NCBI GenBank assembly: GCA_022072445.1
Contig: JAJVHV010000031.1
Coordinates: 1 to 64,000, forward strand
Direction of reading: 5' to 3'
From: Phycisphaerae bacterium
Lineage (GTDB): Bacteria > Planctomycetota > Phycisphaerae > UBA1845 > Fen-1342
Length of the DNA stretch: 64,000 bases
This document shows, in pieces, positions 50,137-59,233 of this stretch; position 1 is the stretch's first letter, and each line of letters starts with the position of its first letter. Made by a program: the position numbers and the translations under genes. The notes beneath the pieces are model-generated. The model had not been told where the DNA came from and did no database searches. It was given only the letters and a program-made list of their open reading frames with translations.

Positions 50137-51228
50137 TCAGGCGCGCTGCCGTTTGTAGAACGGCAGCGGGACGACGGTCGCGGGCGCGGCCGTGCCAGAC
50201 ACGTCCATCTCGACGGCCTGCCCCGGCCCGGCCAGCGCGGCTTCGATCAGGCCCATGGCGATGACCTTGCCGAGCGTGGGGCTCTGCGTGCCGCTGGTGA
50301 CCACGCCAACCTCGCGCCCGGCCTGGAGAATCCGGCAGCCCTGGCGCGCGATGCGGCGGCCGGCGAGTTCGAAGCCCGCGAGTTTGCGGGCCGGGCCGCG
50401 CTCCTGAATCTGTTTCAACACCGGCTGCCCGATAAATGGTTGCGTGAGATCGACGCACCAGGCCTGGCCAGCCGTGATCGAATCCCACGCTTCGGTCAGC
50501 TCGTGCCCGTAGAGCGGCATCGCGGCTTCGAGCCGCAGCGTGTCGCGGGCGCCGAGCCCGGCGGGTTTGATCGGCGAACCCGCGGCTTCGGCGCGCGCCA
50601 GCAGCAGGCGAACGGCGGAGGGAGCCAGCGCCGCGGGCATCACGACTTCGACGCCGTCCTCGCCGCTATAGCCGCTGCGAAACACCGCATAGGGCGCGTC
50701 CATGAGCTCGCCGCTGAGGAAGTGATAGCGCTTCAGCTCGTCGATCGGCAGCGGAAGCATCGACTTGAGCGTGGGAATGGCCTGCGGTCCCTGGATGGCG
50801 ACCATCGCGGTTTCGAGCGTCCGGTCGTCGATGCTGACGCCGAAGTCGCCGGCGTGCCGTCGCAGCCACGCAATCACCTTGTCGCGGTTGGAGGCGTTGC
50901 AGACGATGAGGAAGTGGGATGCGAAGCGCGAGACGATGATGTCGTCGAGGATTCCGCCGGATTCGTTGCAGAGGTGGCTGTAGCGCGACAGGCCGACTTT
51001 CATGCCGGTGACGTTGCGCGTGCAAAGCCGCTGGAGAAAGCGTTCGGCGGCGTCACCACGGATTTCGAGGCGTCCCATGTGGGAGACGTCGAAGAGCGAG
51101 GCGGCCTGGCGGGTACACAGATGCTCGTCGATGATGCCGCGGTACATGACGGGCATTTCCCAGCCGGCGAAGTCGACGAGTTTGGCGCCGCACTCGCGGT
51201 GGAATTCGTTAAGCGACGTCTTGAGCAT
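50137..51228 (-). CDS. gcvT: Aminomethyltransferase, glycine cleavage system T protein
   Basis: A 363-aa protein, the length of E. coli GcvT (364). It transfers the methylene group of glycine (from lipoylated H protein) to tetrahydrofolate, releasing ammonia. Signatures: NEFHRECGAKLVDFAGWEMP at the start, SLFDVSHMGRLEIRG, the folate-site region YSHLCNESGGILDDIIV with its conserved Asp, RSGYSGEDGVEVVMP, and GLGARDTLRLEAAMPLYGHE. The C-terminal domain includes VGVVTSGTQSPTLGKVIAMG. The gcvH and gcvP genes are not in the window. It lies 50 bases downstream of the PQQ-propeller gene on the same strand, possibly co-transcribed. Confidence 0.95.
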   Translation of the reverse strand: MLKTSLNEFHRECGAKLVDFAGWEMPVMYRGIIDEHLCTRQAASLFDVSHMGRLEIRGDAAERFLQRLCTRNVTGMKVGLSRYSHLCNESGGILDDIIVSRFASHFLIVCNASNRDKVIAWLRRHAGDFGVSIDDRTLETAMVAIQGPQAIPTLKSMLPLPIDELKRYHFLSGELMDAPYAVFRSGYSGEDGVEVVMPAALAPSAVRLLLARAEAAGSPIKPAGLGARDTLRLEAAMPLYGHELTEAWDSITAGQAWCVDLTQPFIGQPVLKQIQERGPARKLAGFELAGRRIARQGCRILQAGREVGVVTSGTQSPTLGKVIAMGLIEAALAGPGQAVEMDVSGTAAPATVVPLPFYKRQRA

Positions 51229-51278
51229 GTCTGGCAGACTCCGATCGTCTCTGGCAACCCGCGCGACCGCGGCGGCGC

Positions 51279-52484
51279 TCAGCCCTGCCCGGCGCCCTTC
51301 AGATTCAGGCAGACCATGTGCTCGAGGTTTCTGGCATAGAGCCGGCCGTTGTGGATGACGGGGATGGTCCAGCAGCGGTCGTTCAGGATGTCGACGCTGG
51401 CGATGGGGGACCAGCCCTTCGGATCGGGGCGGGCGATCTGAAGCTGCCCGCTTTCGGTGAGCAGGAAGAGGCAGCCGTCGGCCAGCAGCAGCGTGCTGTC
51501 CTTGACACGCGGTACGCGCCAGAGCTCCTTGCCGGTCTGGAATTCGACGCAGACGAGCGCCTTCTGGTCGCTGGTGTACAGATTCCCCTCGTGCAGGACG
51601 CAGGACTGAAACTTATTGAGAAGCACCTTGCTGCGCCAGACTTCTTTCCCATTCAGCTTGTCGCCGGCCTTCTCCAACTTGTAGAGCGCGCAGCCGGTCT
51701 TATAGCCGGACGTCAGGAACAGGACGCCGTTGGAGAAGATCGGGGCGGCGGCGTTCACGTCGTAGTCGGTCTGCCAAGGCTGGCGCCAGACGAGTTTTCC
51801 GGTCTTGAGCTCGGCGATGATGGCCGACTTGCCGCTGAAGCCGACCACGTAGCGCGTGCCCTCGAAATCGAAGGGGTAGGGCGTGGCGTAGCCGGGCGGA
51901 TCGTCGCCGGCCTTCCAGACCTCTGCGCCGGTGGCCTTGTTGTACGCGACCAGCGCACCCTGGTCCTTTCCACCCGACGAGATGGCCAGGTCGCCCTCGA
52001 CGAGTACCGAACCGCTGTAGCCCCAGGTGGGCACGTGCTTGTACTGCTTGGACCAGACTTCGTTGCCGGAGTTGGCGTCGAGGCACAGCAGTTTGCCGCG
52101 GGCGCCCAGCATGTAGACGCGGCCGTCGCTGACCGTGGGCGTGGCCCGCGGGCCGTCGCCGCCCATGCTCTCCTGATAGGCGTCTTCAAACGGGTGCTGC
52201 CAGACGACCTTTCCGTCGTCGGCGGCGAGGCAGTAGACGGTCTGGCGGCCTTCGTGCGTGCCGGCCGTGTAGACCCGGTCGCCGACGCAGGCGAAGGAGC
52301 TGAAGCCGGAGCCGAGCGTGTGTTCCCAGAGCTTGGGGATCTGTTCTTTCCAATCGGTTTTCAGGCCGGTTTCGCGGCTGGTGGCGTCGTGTCGCGGGCC
52401 GAGGAAGTTCGGCCAGTCTTCGGAGCGCGCCGTGGCAGCGGTGAGCAGCAGCAGTGCGGGAAGTGCATGTGTGCGACGCGGCAT
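51279..52484 (-). CDS. Exported PQQ-like beta-propeller repeat protein
   Basis: A 401-aa protein with signal peptide (MPRRTHALPALLLLTAATAR) followed by EDWPNFLGPRHDATSRETGL, the usual opening of planctomycete outer-membrane PQQ-like propellers. Propeller blades show the pattern VGDRVYTAGTHEGRQTVYCL, AADDGKVVWQHPF, DGRVYMLGARGKLLCLDANS and VAYNKATGAEVWKAGDD. Dehydrogenase residues were not recognised, so a binding or scaffolding role (BamB-like fold) is likelier than PQQ enzyme activity. GGAGG 9 bases upstream of the ATG supports the start. The promoter probably lies in the repeat-rich gap 52485-53060. Confidence 0.85.
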   Translation of the reverse strand: MPRRTHALPALLLLTAATARSEDWPNFLGPRHDATSRETGLKTDWKEQIPKLWEHTLGSGFSSFACVGDRVYTAGTHEGRQTVYCLAADDGKVVWQHPFEDAYQESMGGDGPRATPTVSDGRVYMLGARGKLLCLDANSGNEVWSKQYKHVPTWGYSGSVLVEGDLAISSGGKDQGALVAYNKATGAEVWKAGDDPPGYATPYPFDFEGTRYVVGFSGKSAIIAELKTGKLVWRQPWQTDYDVNAAAPIFSNGVLFLTSGYKTGCALYKLEKAGDKLNGKEVWRSKVLLNKFQSCVLHEGNLYTSDQKALVCVEFQTGKELWRVPRVKDSTLLLADGCLFLLTESGQLQIARPDPKGWSPIASVDILNDRCWTIPVIHNGRLYARNLEHMVCLNLKGAGQG

Positions 52485-53060
52485 GTTCGTTCGCCTCCAT
52501 TCTGTCGAGCCAGCCGCTGGTCAGCGTATGTCACGGTGCGCGAAGGTGCAACCGCGGGGGGTGGCGGAGTTCAGGGTGCGGGGTTAAGGGTTCGGGGTTA
52601 AGGGTTCAGGGTTCGGGGTTCAGGTGGGCGCAACGGTCCGGGGTTCAGAGCAAAGGGTGGGGGGGCGATGGTTCGGGGTTTAGGTGTTGCAGCCGAGCCC
52701 CACGACGCGCGCCCAGCCGAGCCCCGCGACGCGCGCCCAGCCGAGCCCCGTGACGCGCGCCCAGCCGAGCCCCGTGACGCGCGCCCAGCCGAGCCCCGAC
52801 CGTAAGGGAGGGGTTCGACCTCGCCGGACGTGCGTCGAGCGCAGACACCATTCCAGCCGACCCCGACCAGGAAGGCCAGCGCGGAGCGATCCCGTATCGA
52901 GGGGTCCGACCGGCAGTTGTCGTCGTCGATCGCACACTCGCTCCGTCCGACCCCACAACTCCCCTGGCCGAACCGAGTACGCGGAGCGCCGCGGGAAGTG
53001 CCGCCGGGGGCGGCTGCTTTCCGCACCACACAACCGAGGGCGGCTGCGCTGCCGGACGGC
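52485..53060. other. 576-bp non-coding gap rich in repeats
   Basis: No credible gene was found. Positions ~52580-52690 are low-complexity GGGTTCGGGGTT / AGGGTTCAGGGTTC repeats. Positions 52693-52812 hold the 24-bp tandem repeat and a copy of the dispersed CCCTGACGGTCGSGGCTCGG-type element. Positions 52998-53050 hold two diverged copies of the CAGCCG...CGGCTG palindrome (GCCGCCGGGGGCGGCTGC and AACCGAGGGCGGCTGCG). Open frames here are products of the repeats. Confidence 0.65.
52693..52812 (+). repeat. Four-copy 24-bp tandem repeat joined to a dispersed element
   Basis: Units at 52693-52716, 52717-52740, 52741-52764 and 52765-52788 each begin CCGAGCCCC and end GACGCGCGCCCAG, differing only at one or two central bases. 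From 52789 the same start (CCGAGCCCC) continues instead into GACCGTAAGGGAG, the reverse complement of the element at 15167-15188 and 61229-61250. The tandem array therefore seems to have grown from one end of a dispersed element. Confidence 0.85.
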
Positions 53061-53744
53061 TCAGGGCGTTCGGCGCGGGCTCACCAGAATGCGCGCCGAT
53101 TCGCGCCGACGGCCAAACTCCTGCACCCAGTAGATGCCGTACTCGCCGCCGGTGCGAATGCCGATCCCCAGCTCGGCGAAGTCCGGGTGCAAAACGTTGG
53201 CGGCGTGTCCGGGGCTGTTCATCCAGTCCTGCATGGCGCGGTCGGGCGTGGGCTGACCGGCCGCGAGGTTCTCGCCGATGATCTGGTAGTCGTATCCGAA
53301 CTCCAGGGCGCGGTCGGGCAGCGTGGTGCCGGTGACGGGGTTCTCGTGCGCGAAGAAGTCGTACGAGATCATCTCGCAGGCGTACTGCTCGGCCTGAGCT
53401 TCGAGCGCTTCGCTGTAGGCGACGGTGCTGAGGCCGCGCCGCGAGCGCTCCTGATTGACCAGCAGCAGAATCGTCGCCCGCCAGGATTCGGCTTCGGCGG
53501 GAACGTCGCAGCCGGCGAATTGCTGGCCCAAAACGTCAGTCGTGTTGTCGCCGGCGGGCAAGTTCTGCTGGGAGTCGCCCACGAGCCCGGTCGGGTCGCC
53601 GGTGGTGCCGGCGGGGCAGCCAGCCGCCAGCGCCAGGCTCAACGCCGCCAGGAGCATGCCAACCGCCCGTGCCGCCGAGCGAACGGCGGCGGCCGTCGTC
53701 CGATCCAGTGAGCCAACCGATGCTTCAGACCCGCGACTGCCCAT
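53061..53744 (-). CDS. CAP (SCP/PR1) domain lipoprotein
   Basis: A 227-aa protein with a lipoprotein signal (MLLAALSLALAAGC, Cys43 from the first ATG). The start may lie further in, because 29 residues precede the hydrophobic part. The CAP domain occupies ~88-215: LLLVNQERSRRGLSTVAYSE, QAEQYACEMISYDFFAHENP, IGENLAAGQPTPDRAMQDWM, SPGHAANVLHPDFAELGIGI and GIYWVQEFG. The cavity residues (His in FAHENP, Glu in GENLA, His in SPGHAANV) are present. Bacterial CAP proteins are secreted and of mostly unknown activity. It diverges from the PKD-WD40-metzincin gene. Confidence 0.9.
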   Translation of the reverse strand: MGSRGSEASVGSLDRTTAAAVRSAARAVGMLLAALSLALAAGCPAGTTGDPTGLVGDSQQNLPAGDNTTDVLGQQFAGCDVPAEAESWRATILLLVNQERSRRGLSTVAYSEALEAQAEQYACEMISYDFFAHENPVTGTTLPDRALEFGYDYQIIGENLAAGQPTPDRAMQDWMNSPGHAANVLHPDFAELGIGIRTGGEYGIYWVQEFGRRRESARILVSPRRTP

Positions 53745-53902
53745 GTTTCTGCCCGCCTCCCGGAGACGCTACGGCCCGAAACCACTCGATGGCCCATTCT
53801 ACCCGAAGCGGGCAACCCCTTGATGCGACTCCTTGCCCCGACGATACTTCCATGTCGTGCGGCGCAGGATGCGCCGACGCCGAATTGACCCAGGAGTGCA
53901 AC

Positions 53903-56854
53903 ATGCGGCGACCGCATCAGTTGTCGGCGGCCGGCACGGCCATTCTGCTCTTCGCGACGGGAATTTTTATGGGCGGCTGCCCGGGTGGGGGGGTACCGAC
54001 GGGTGGCGGGGGGTTCGTGTTCAATCTCCCACCCGTGGTCGTGCTGTCGGCCGACCTGGTGCGCGGAATTGCACCTTTGACCGTCCAGTTCAATTCGGGC
54101 GCGTCAACGGATGACGGCCTGATTGTGCGGCGCGAGTGGGATTTCGGCGACGATCAGTCGAGCCGCGAGATCGCCCCGCGGCACACGTTCGTCAACACGG
54201 GAGAGTACACGGTCCGGCTGACGGTGACTGACGACGAAGGCGCGTCGACGACGCGCTCGGTGGTCATTTCGGTCACGATCGCGCCGATCGCGAGCCTGGT
54301 GGTTGACCGCACGAGTGCGCCGACCGCTCCGGCGCTGTTCAATTTCGACGCCTCCGCCTCCAGCGACCCGGACGGCACGATCGCCAGCTATCAGTGGAGC
54401 TTCGGCGACGGCTCGGGCGAGGTGCTGCCGGTGGTGCCTCACACGTACGCGCGGCCGGGTGCGTACCGCGTGCGGCTGACGGTGACGGATAACACCGGCG
54501 TGACCGGAATCGCCGAAACGGTTATCGAAGTCGGCATTCCGCAGCCTTCGATCAGTTTTCTGACGCCGCCGCCGGACATCACGAACATCGTCGTGTCGCC
54601 GGATTCGCCGCTGTGGGTTTATGCGAAAGTGAACGTCGAGCCGGGCGTGCCGCACGTGCGGCGGGCCGGGCTCGATCTGGACCGCGATCCGTGCGACGCC
54701 AACGCGACGATCTTCGCCAGCACCGGCGGCGAGCAGCTCTCGCAACTCACGGGTCCGGAGCAACCGGTCACGTCGCTGGCGTTCTCGCCCGACAGCGGGC
54801 TGTTGCTGATCGGCAGCCAGGATCGGACCGCGTATCTCTTCGACACGCTCACGGGCGTGCTCGTGCGGCAGTTCGGCGGGCACACCGACGCGGTCAACGC
54901 CGTCGCCTACTCGCCGGACGGCACGCAGGTGGTGACCGGCAGCGCGGACGGCACGGCCATCATCCACGACGTCAACAGCGGTGCCGCGGTGCGCACGCTG
55001 ACAGCCAGCGGCGCCGTCAGCGCCGTCGCGTTTTCGCCCGACGGCGCTTCGGTCCTGACCGGTGCCGAGCCGGCCAACAACGGCGTCGACGCGGCGCAGC
55101 AGGCGCTCGCGGTCCTCTGGAACGCCTCGACTGGGGCGCAGCGCGCCCAGTTCGTCGGCCACACGGCCCGCGTCACAAGCGTGGCGTTCACGTCCGACGG
55201 CGGCACCGTCGTCACCGGCAGCGTCGATCGTTCGGCCCGCCTGTGGGACGCCGCCAGCGGAACGCTTCTGCTGACGCTCTCCGGCCACACCAACACGGTC
55301 AACGCCGTCGCGACGTTCTCGGCGGACAACCTGACGGTTATCGCGACCGCCAGCAGCGACCTGACGATTCGCGTGTGGGACGCGGCCGGGGGGACGCTGC
55401 TCCAGACGCTGTCGGGCCACTCCGACCGCGTCACCAGCGTCGCGTTTTCGCCGGATGGTGCCGAAGTGCTGAGCGGCGGCGCGGACGGTACGGCGCGGCA
55501 GTGGAGCCGCGCGACCGGCGCGCAGACGCGTTCGTTGAAACCCTGCGTCTCGACCGTCGCGTCGGTCGTCTACGCTCCCGACGGCGGGCGAGTCGCGCTG
55601 GGCATCGCGGCGCGGAACAGTATTCAGCTCGACGCCGTGGACCAGCCCAACGGCGGCGACCTGAACATCACCGTGCCAGTTCCGCTGGACCTGAGCGACG
55701 TCCCGGCCAACCAGGCCTACTTCCTGTGGGCCGAGGTCGACACCGACCGCACCGACCCGGCCCGGACGTACTCCAACGTCGACGTAAACGTGATTCCGGC
55801 CTTCACCGCGACGATCGAAGACGCCACGCCCGAAATCATCTTCGACGAGAACAACTCGGCCGCCGTCGTGGTCGCGCCGACCACCGACCGGCAGATATTC
55901 AGTCTGGGTGAGCTTCAAGAGGGCGATCGGCTGATCGTCAGCCTGCTGGGCGTTCCGGGTTATAACGGTTTCCACGACCTGAGCGATCCCTACAGCGTGC
56001 TGATTCTCGACAACAGCACCGATCCGAACGATCCGTCGACGCTCGTGCCCGAGATGTTCGCCTGGTATCAGCTTGGCTTCGTCCTCTTCAATGCCAACAC
56101 GCGGACCGTGATTGGCCACGACGGCACGTACTACGTCGTCATCGACGGCATCCAGGGCACCTTCTCGCGGTTCGACGGCGTCAGTCTGCTGATTCGCAAG
56201 GTGCCGGATTTCGGCGTCACCAAGCGCGCCCAGCGGGTTTATCTGAATTTCGCCGGCAGCAGTAACGTAAAAATCGGTGGCTTCGCCCCCGTGTCTTTCG
56301 GCGAGTTTGACGCCGCGGATGTGCGAACGGGTCTGACCGCCGCCGATACCGACACGCTCAAGAACCGCATCGTCGAAACCATCGAAGCACTGTATGTCGA
56401 CGAAGACGACGAGCCGTTCGACATCGAGTTTGTGCGCGTCGACGATCCCTCGACTGAAATCGTCCAGCCCGCGCTGGTGATGCACTTTGGGGCGTTCGGG
56501 TTTGGCGTGTACGGCGTCGCGGACTACATCGACCCGCGGAACGACACGCTGACGGGGACCGGAATCATCTTTACGGACCAGTTGGGTGAGTTCCCACCGC
56601 TGGACGTCATCACCGTGGACGAGCTGGGGCAAGCGATTGGGCGCATCGCCGCGCATGAGACCGGACACCTGCTCGGCTTGCGCCATACCGAGGGTACCGA
56701 CGAATTGATGAACAGCGGCGAATTGAACGACCCCACCAGTCCGGCTCTGCGTCTACGCAACTCGCCGCTGCGCTCCACCGAGGAGTACAACGGGCAGATC
56801 GGCAACCAGAACGCGCCGCGCCTGCTCGAGGAGATCATCGGCCTGGCGCCCTGA
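53903..56854 (+). CDS. Mosaic lipoprotein: two PKD domains, WD40 propeller and metzincin-type peptidase domain
   Basis: A 983-aa lipoprotein (lipobox FMGGC, Cys26). Two PKD domains lie at ~45-215 (REWDFGDDQSSREIAPRHTF and YQWSFGDGSGEVLPVVPHTY, each followed by VRLTVTD). A WD40 propeller of about seven blades spans ~270-600 (VTSLAFSPDSGLLLIGSQD, AVNAVAYSPDGTQVVTGSAD, VTSVAFTSDGGTVVTGSVDR, VTSVAFSPDGAEVLSGGADG). The C-terminal part carries HETGHLLGLRH at 918-928, a full metzincin HExxHxxGxxH zinc site with Glu919, followed by a Met-containing turn (DELMNSGE). AGGAG six bases before ATG 53903 fixes the start. A strong terminator follows. The combination suggests a surface-anchored protease with an intracellular-type propeller as substrate binder; the function is inference. 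Confidence 0.85.
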   Translation: MRRPHQLSAAGTAILLFATGIFMGGCPGGGVPTGGGGFVFNLPPVVVLSADLVRGIAPLTVQFNSGASTDDGLIVRREWDFGDDQSSREIAPRHTFVNTGEYTVRLTVTDDEGASTTRSVVISVTIAPIASLVVDRTSAPTAPALFNFDASASSDPDGTIASYQWSFGDGSGEVLPVVPHTYARPGAYRVRLTVTDNTGVTGIAETVIEVGIPQPSISFLTPPPDITNIVVSPDSPLWVYAKVNVEPGVPHVRRAGLDLDRDPCDANATIFASTGGEQLSQLTGPEQPVTSLAFSPDSGLLLIGSQDRTAYLFDTLTGVLVRQFGGHTDAVNAVAYSPDGTQVVTGSADGTAIIHDVNSGAAVRTLTASGAVSAVAFSPDGASVLTGAEPANNGVDAAQQALAVLWNASTGAQRAQFVGHTARVTSVAFTSDGGTVVTGSVDRSARLWDAASGTLLLTLSGHTNTVNAVATFSADNLTVIATASSDLTIRVWDAAGGTLLQTLSGHSDRVTSVAFSPDGAEVLSGGADGTARQWSRATGAQTRSLKPCVSTVASVVYAPDGGRVALGIAARNSIQLDAVDQPNGGDLNITVPVPLDLSDVPANQAYFLWAEVDTDRTDPARTYSNVDVNVIPAFTATIEDATPEIIFDENNSAAVVVAPTTDRQIFSLGELQEGDRLIVSLLGVPGYNGFHDLSDPYSVLILDNSTDPNDPSTLVPEMFAWYQLGFVLFNANTRTVIGHDGTYYVVIDGIQGTFSRFDGVSLLIRKVPDFGVTKRAQRVYLNFAGSSNVKIGGFAPVSFGEFDAADVRTGLTAADTDTLKNRIVETIEALYVDEDDEPFDIEFVRVDDPSTEIVQPALVMHFGAFGFGVYGVADYIDPRNDTLTGTGIIFTDQLGEFPPLDVITVDELGQAIGRIAAHETGHLLGLRHTEGTDELMNSGELNDPTSPALRLRNSPLRSTEEYNGQIGNQNAPRLLEEIIGLAP

Positions 56855-56881
56855 CGGCCTCGACGCCTGACCTGCGTATCC

Positions 56882-56919
56882 GCGGCGGCGCGCACCCTTG
56901 CGCGCCGCCGCTGGTTTTT
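56882..56919 (+). terminator. Intrinsic terminator after the PKD-WD40-metzincin gene
   Basis: A perfect 13-bp stem (GCGGCGGCGCGCA / TGCGCGCCGCCGC) with a CCCT loop is followed by TGG and five T (56915-56919). It is the clearest Rho-independent terminator in the window, 28 bases past the stop codon, and ends just before the next gene. Confidence 0.85.
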
Positions 56920-56932
56920 CTATCATGCCGCG

Positions 56933-59167
56933 ATGGACCGCGGTCGCCTCCGCTGGCGCATGCTCATCGCCGCCTCGCTGCTGCTGGCGCCCGGCGTGAT
57001 GATGACGCCGGTCTGGCCGCTGGCCGGGCTCGGCCCCGACGAAGACGACATCCTCTATTACCTGCCGTCGCGCAGCTTCTTTCACGAGGCCGTTTCGGCC
57101 GGCCGTCTGCCGCAGATCAACCCGCACACGGGCCTGGGCCGCCCGTTTCTGGCCGACCCGCAAGCCGCGGTCTGGTACCCGTTCACCTGGCTTTTCGCGC
57201 TGGTTGAACCGCTGCCGGCGTATGGCGCGTCGCTCTGGCTGCACTATTCGCTGGCGGCGTGGGGCATGTATCGCCTGCTGCGGGCCGCCGCCGTGGCACG
57301 CGGCCCGGCGCTGGCCGGCGGCCTGAGCTTCGCTTTCAGCGGCTTCATGCTCGCGCACCGTGCGCACTTCACCATGCAGCACGCCGCCGCCTGGACGCCC
57401 TGGGTACTCTGGCGGCTCGAGCGCCTCTGCGCGGCGCCACGCGCGCCGGGCAGGCGGCTCGGCTCGGCCGCGCTGGCCGTCGCGCTTCAGATTCTCGCCG
57501 GACACGCCCAGATCGCCGCCATGACTGCTCTGGCCGCGCCGGCGTATCTCATCGGCGCCGGCCACCTCCGCATCCGCAACATCCTGCGCTGCGCCGCCGC
57601 CGCACTCGTCGCCGCGCTGCTCTGCGGCGTTCAGGCCGTGCCGACGCTGCTGTACGTGCGCGACTGCACGCGGCTCCAGCACACGTACTGGGATTTCACG
57701 CAGAACAGTTGGGATCCGGCCGCGGCGCTCACGCTCGTCGCGCCTTTCCTCTACGGCCAGCGCACGCCGAACGCGCTGGGCGACCGCTGGTGGGGTCCGT
57801 CGCATCAGTGCGAACAGTTCGCATACGCCGGCCTCACAACGCTGTTGCTCACGCTGGCCGCGATGCGCGCCGGTGGGTGGAGCCGCCGCACGGGCCGCGG
57901 GCTCATGCTGTTCGGGCTGGTCGGTGCGGCATTGGCGCTCGGGAAGTTCGGCCCGGTTTGCCCGCTGCTCTACTACCTTCCGGGCAGCGCCCTGTTTCGC
58001 GTTCCGGCCCGCGCCATGCTGCTGGCGAATCTCGCGGTTGCGGGCCTGGCGGCAATCGCGCTGAACGATCTTGCCGGTTCGCTCTCGCCGCGCGTCGTCC
58101 GCACCCGGGCGATGCTGGCGGGCATGCTCCGGGCACCCTGGCGGATGGGCGCCGCGGCGCTGCTGCTGGCGGTGTTGTGCATCGGCGTGGCTCTGCTGGC
58201 CGGCGATTCCGCAGCCCGCAGGCGAGCGGCCGCGGCACTGGTGCCGTCGAATCCGGCCCTGTGGCTGCCGGTGTTGATCGCCGTACTGAGCGGCGCAGCC
58301 CTGCGGCTCGCCGCCACCCGCTGGCAGTATCGCGCCCTCTGGCTCGTGCCCGCCGCCGCCATGCTGCTCGACCTGGCGCACGCGGGCTGGTCGCTCGACG
58401 TTCCGCGGCGGGCGACGCTGGCCGATCTGGTGTACCCGGCGCGCGACGCCGCCTGGCTGCGGCACGTCCGATCTTCTCCTCATCGGCTGTGGGTTGTCGC
58501 CGACACGCGGGGCGTCTACTCGCAACCAGCGCGGAAGCTCGCCGCGAATACGAACATTCTCTACGGCGTGACCAGCCTGACCGATTATGGGCCGCTTCAG
58601 CCGCGCGTGCTCCGGGAGCTGTTTCTCTTCGCCCCGTGGGGCGCCAGCGAGATGGATCGCACGCTTCTCGCGGACTCGGGGTGGATGAGCACGTTCGACG
58701 TCGGCTGGGTGCTGGTGTGCGATCCGGCGCTGCCGCCGCCGACGGATGGCGAACTTCTGGCACACACGGCCGAGGGATGGCGCGTGTTCCGATATCGCAA
58801 CGCGCGCGGGCTGGCGTTCGACGCTGATGGCGAGTCGGACCTTGTGTTGATCGAGGATCGCGGTGACGAAATCGCGCTCCGCGCCCGCGCGGGAACACGC
58901 GTGATTATCAGCCGTCTGGCGCTGAACGGATGGAGCGCGCGGAGTGGCGAGCGATCGGTGCCGCTGCTCGGCAATCCGGGGCACCTGTTATCGCTCGAAG
59001 CGCCGGGCGACGCGCCGATCCTGCTGCGATATCAGACGCCCGGGCTGGCGAGCGGTGCCGCGATTTCGGTCGGTGCGGCGCTGGTCGTGCTGTGGTTGGT
59101 GGTGATGCGTTCGCCTGTTGCGCACGGTCTCGCTCACGGAATCTTTGCTGAATCGGAAAAGTCTTGA
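56933..59167 (+). CDS. YfhO-like polytopic membrane protein
   Basis: A 744-aa membrane protein with about ten to twelve hydrophobic segments, from MLIAASLLLAPGVMMTPVWP to AISVGAALVVLWLVVM. The early loop DEDDILYYLPSRSFFHEAVS and NPHTGLGRPFLADPQAAVWY, with FAFSGFMLAHRAHFTMQHAA, is the pattern of YfhO/DUF6044-type putative membrane glycosyltransferases (GT-C fold) common in planctomycetes. The acidic DEDD in the first large loop may be the GT-C catalytic site. The C-terminal ~200 residues form a beta-rich extracytoplasmic domain (GTRVIISRLALNGWSARSGE). It may add sugars to surface components (inference). It starts 14 bases after the upstream terminator. Confidence 0.78.
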   Translation: MDRGRLRWRMLIAASLLLAPGVMMTPVWPLAGLGPDEDDILYYLPSRSFFHEAVSAGRLPQINPHTGLGRPFLADPQAAVWYPFTWLFALVEPLPAYGASLWLHYSLAAWGMYRLLRAAAVARGPALAGGLSFAFSGFMLAHRAHFTMQHAAAWTPWVLWRLERLCAAPRAPGRRLGSAALAVALQILAGHAQIAAMTALAAPAYLIGAGHLRIRNILRCAAAALVAALLCGVQAVPTLLYVRDCTRLQHTYWDFTQNSWDPAAALTLVAPFLYGQRTPNALGDRWWGPSHQCEQFAYAGLTTLLLTLAAMRAGGWSRRTGRGLMLFGLVGAALALGKFGPVCPLLYYLPGSALFRVPARAMLLANLAVAGLAAIALNDLAGSLSPRVVRTRAMLAGMLRAPWRMGAAALLLAVLCIGVALLAGDSAARRRAAAALVPSNPALWLPVLIAVLSGAALRLAATRWQYRALWLVPAAAMLLDLAHAGWSLDVPRRATLADLVYPARDAAWLRHVRSSPHRLWVVADTRGVYSQPARKLAANTNILYGVTSLTDYGPLQPRVLRELFLFAPWGASEMDRTLLADSGWMSTFDVGWVLVCDPALPPPTDGELLAHTAEGWRVFRYRNARGLAFDADGESDLVLIEDRGDEIALRARAGTRVIISRLALNGWSARSGERSVPLLGNPGHLLSLEAPGDAPILLRYQTPGLASGAAISVGAALVVLWLVVMRSPVAHGLAHGIFAESEKS

Positions 59168-59192
59168 CGCAATCAGTAAAGACGCGTAGCGT
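59164..59192 (+). promoter_or_regulatory. Possible promoter for the small hypothetical gene
   Basis: TTGACG (59164-59169), a 17-base spacer and TAGCGT (59187-59192), 42 bases before the ATG at 59234. The -35 is good and the -10 poor. Confidence 0.3.
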
Positions 59193-59233
59193 GCGCAGAT
59201 GAGTTCCAGAGGGGATTTTCTGGAGACGTGCGC

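Noticed and set aside
51279-52484. PQQ-dependent alcohol dehydrogenase
   Set aside because: At 401 aa it is far shorter than the quinoprotein dehydrogenases, with no vicinal cysteine pair or calcium-site motif seen.
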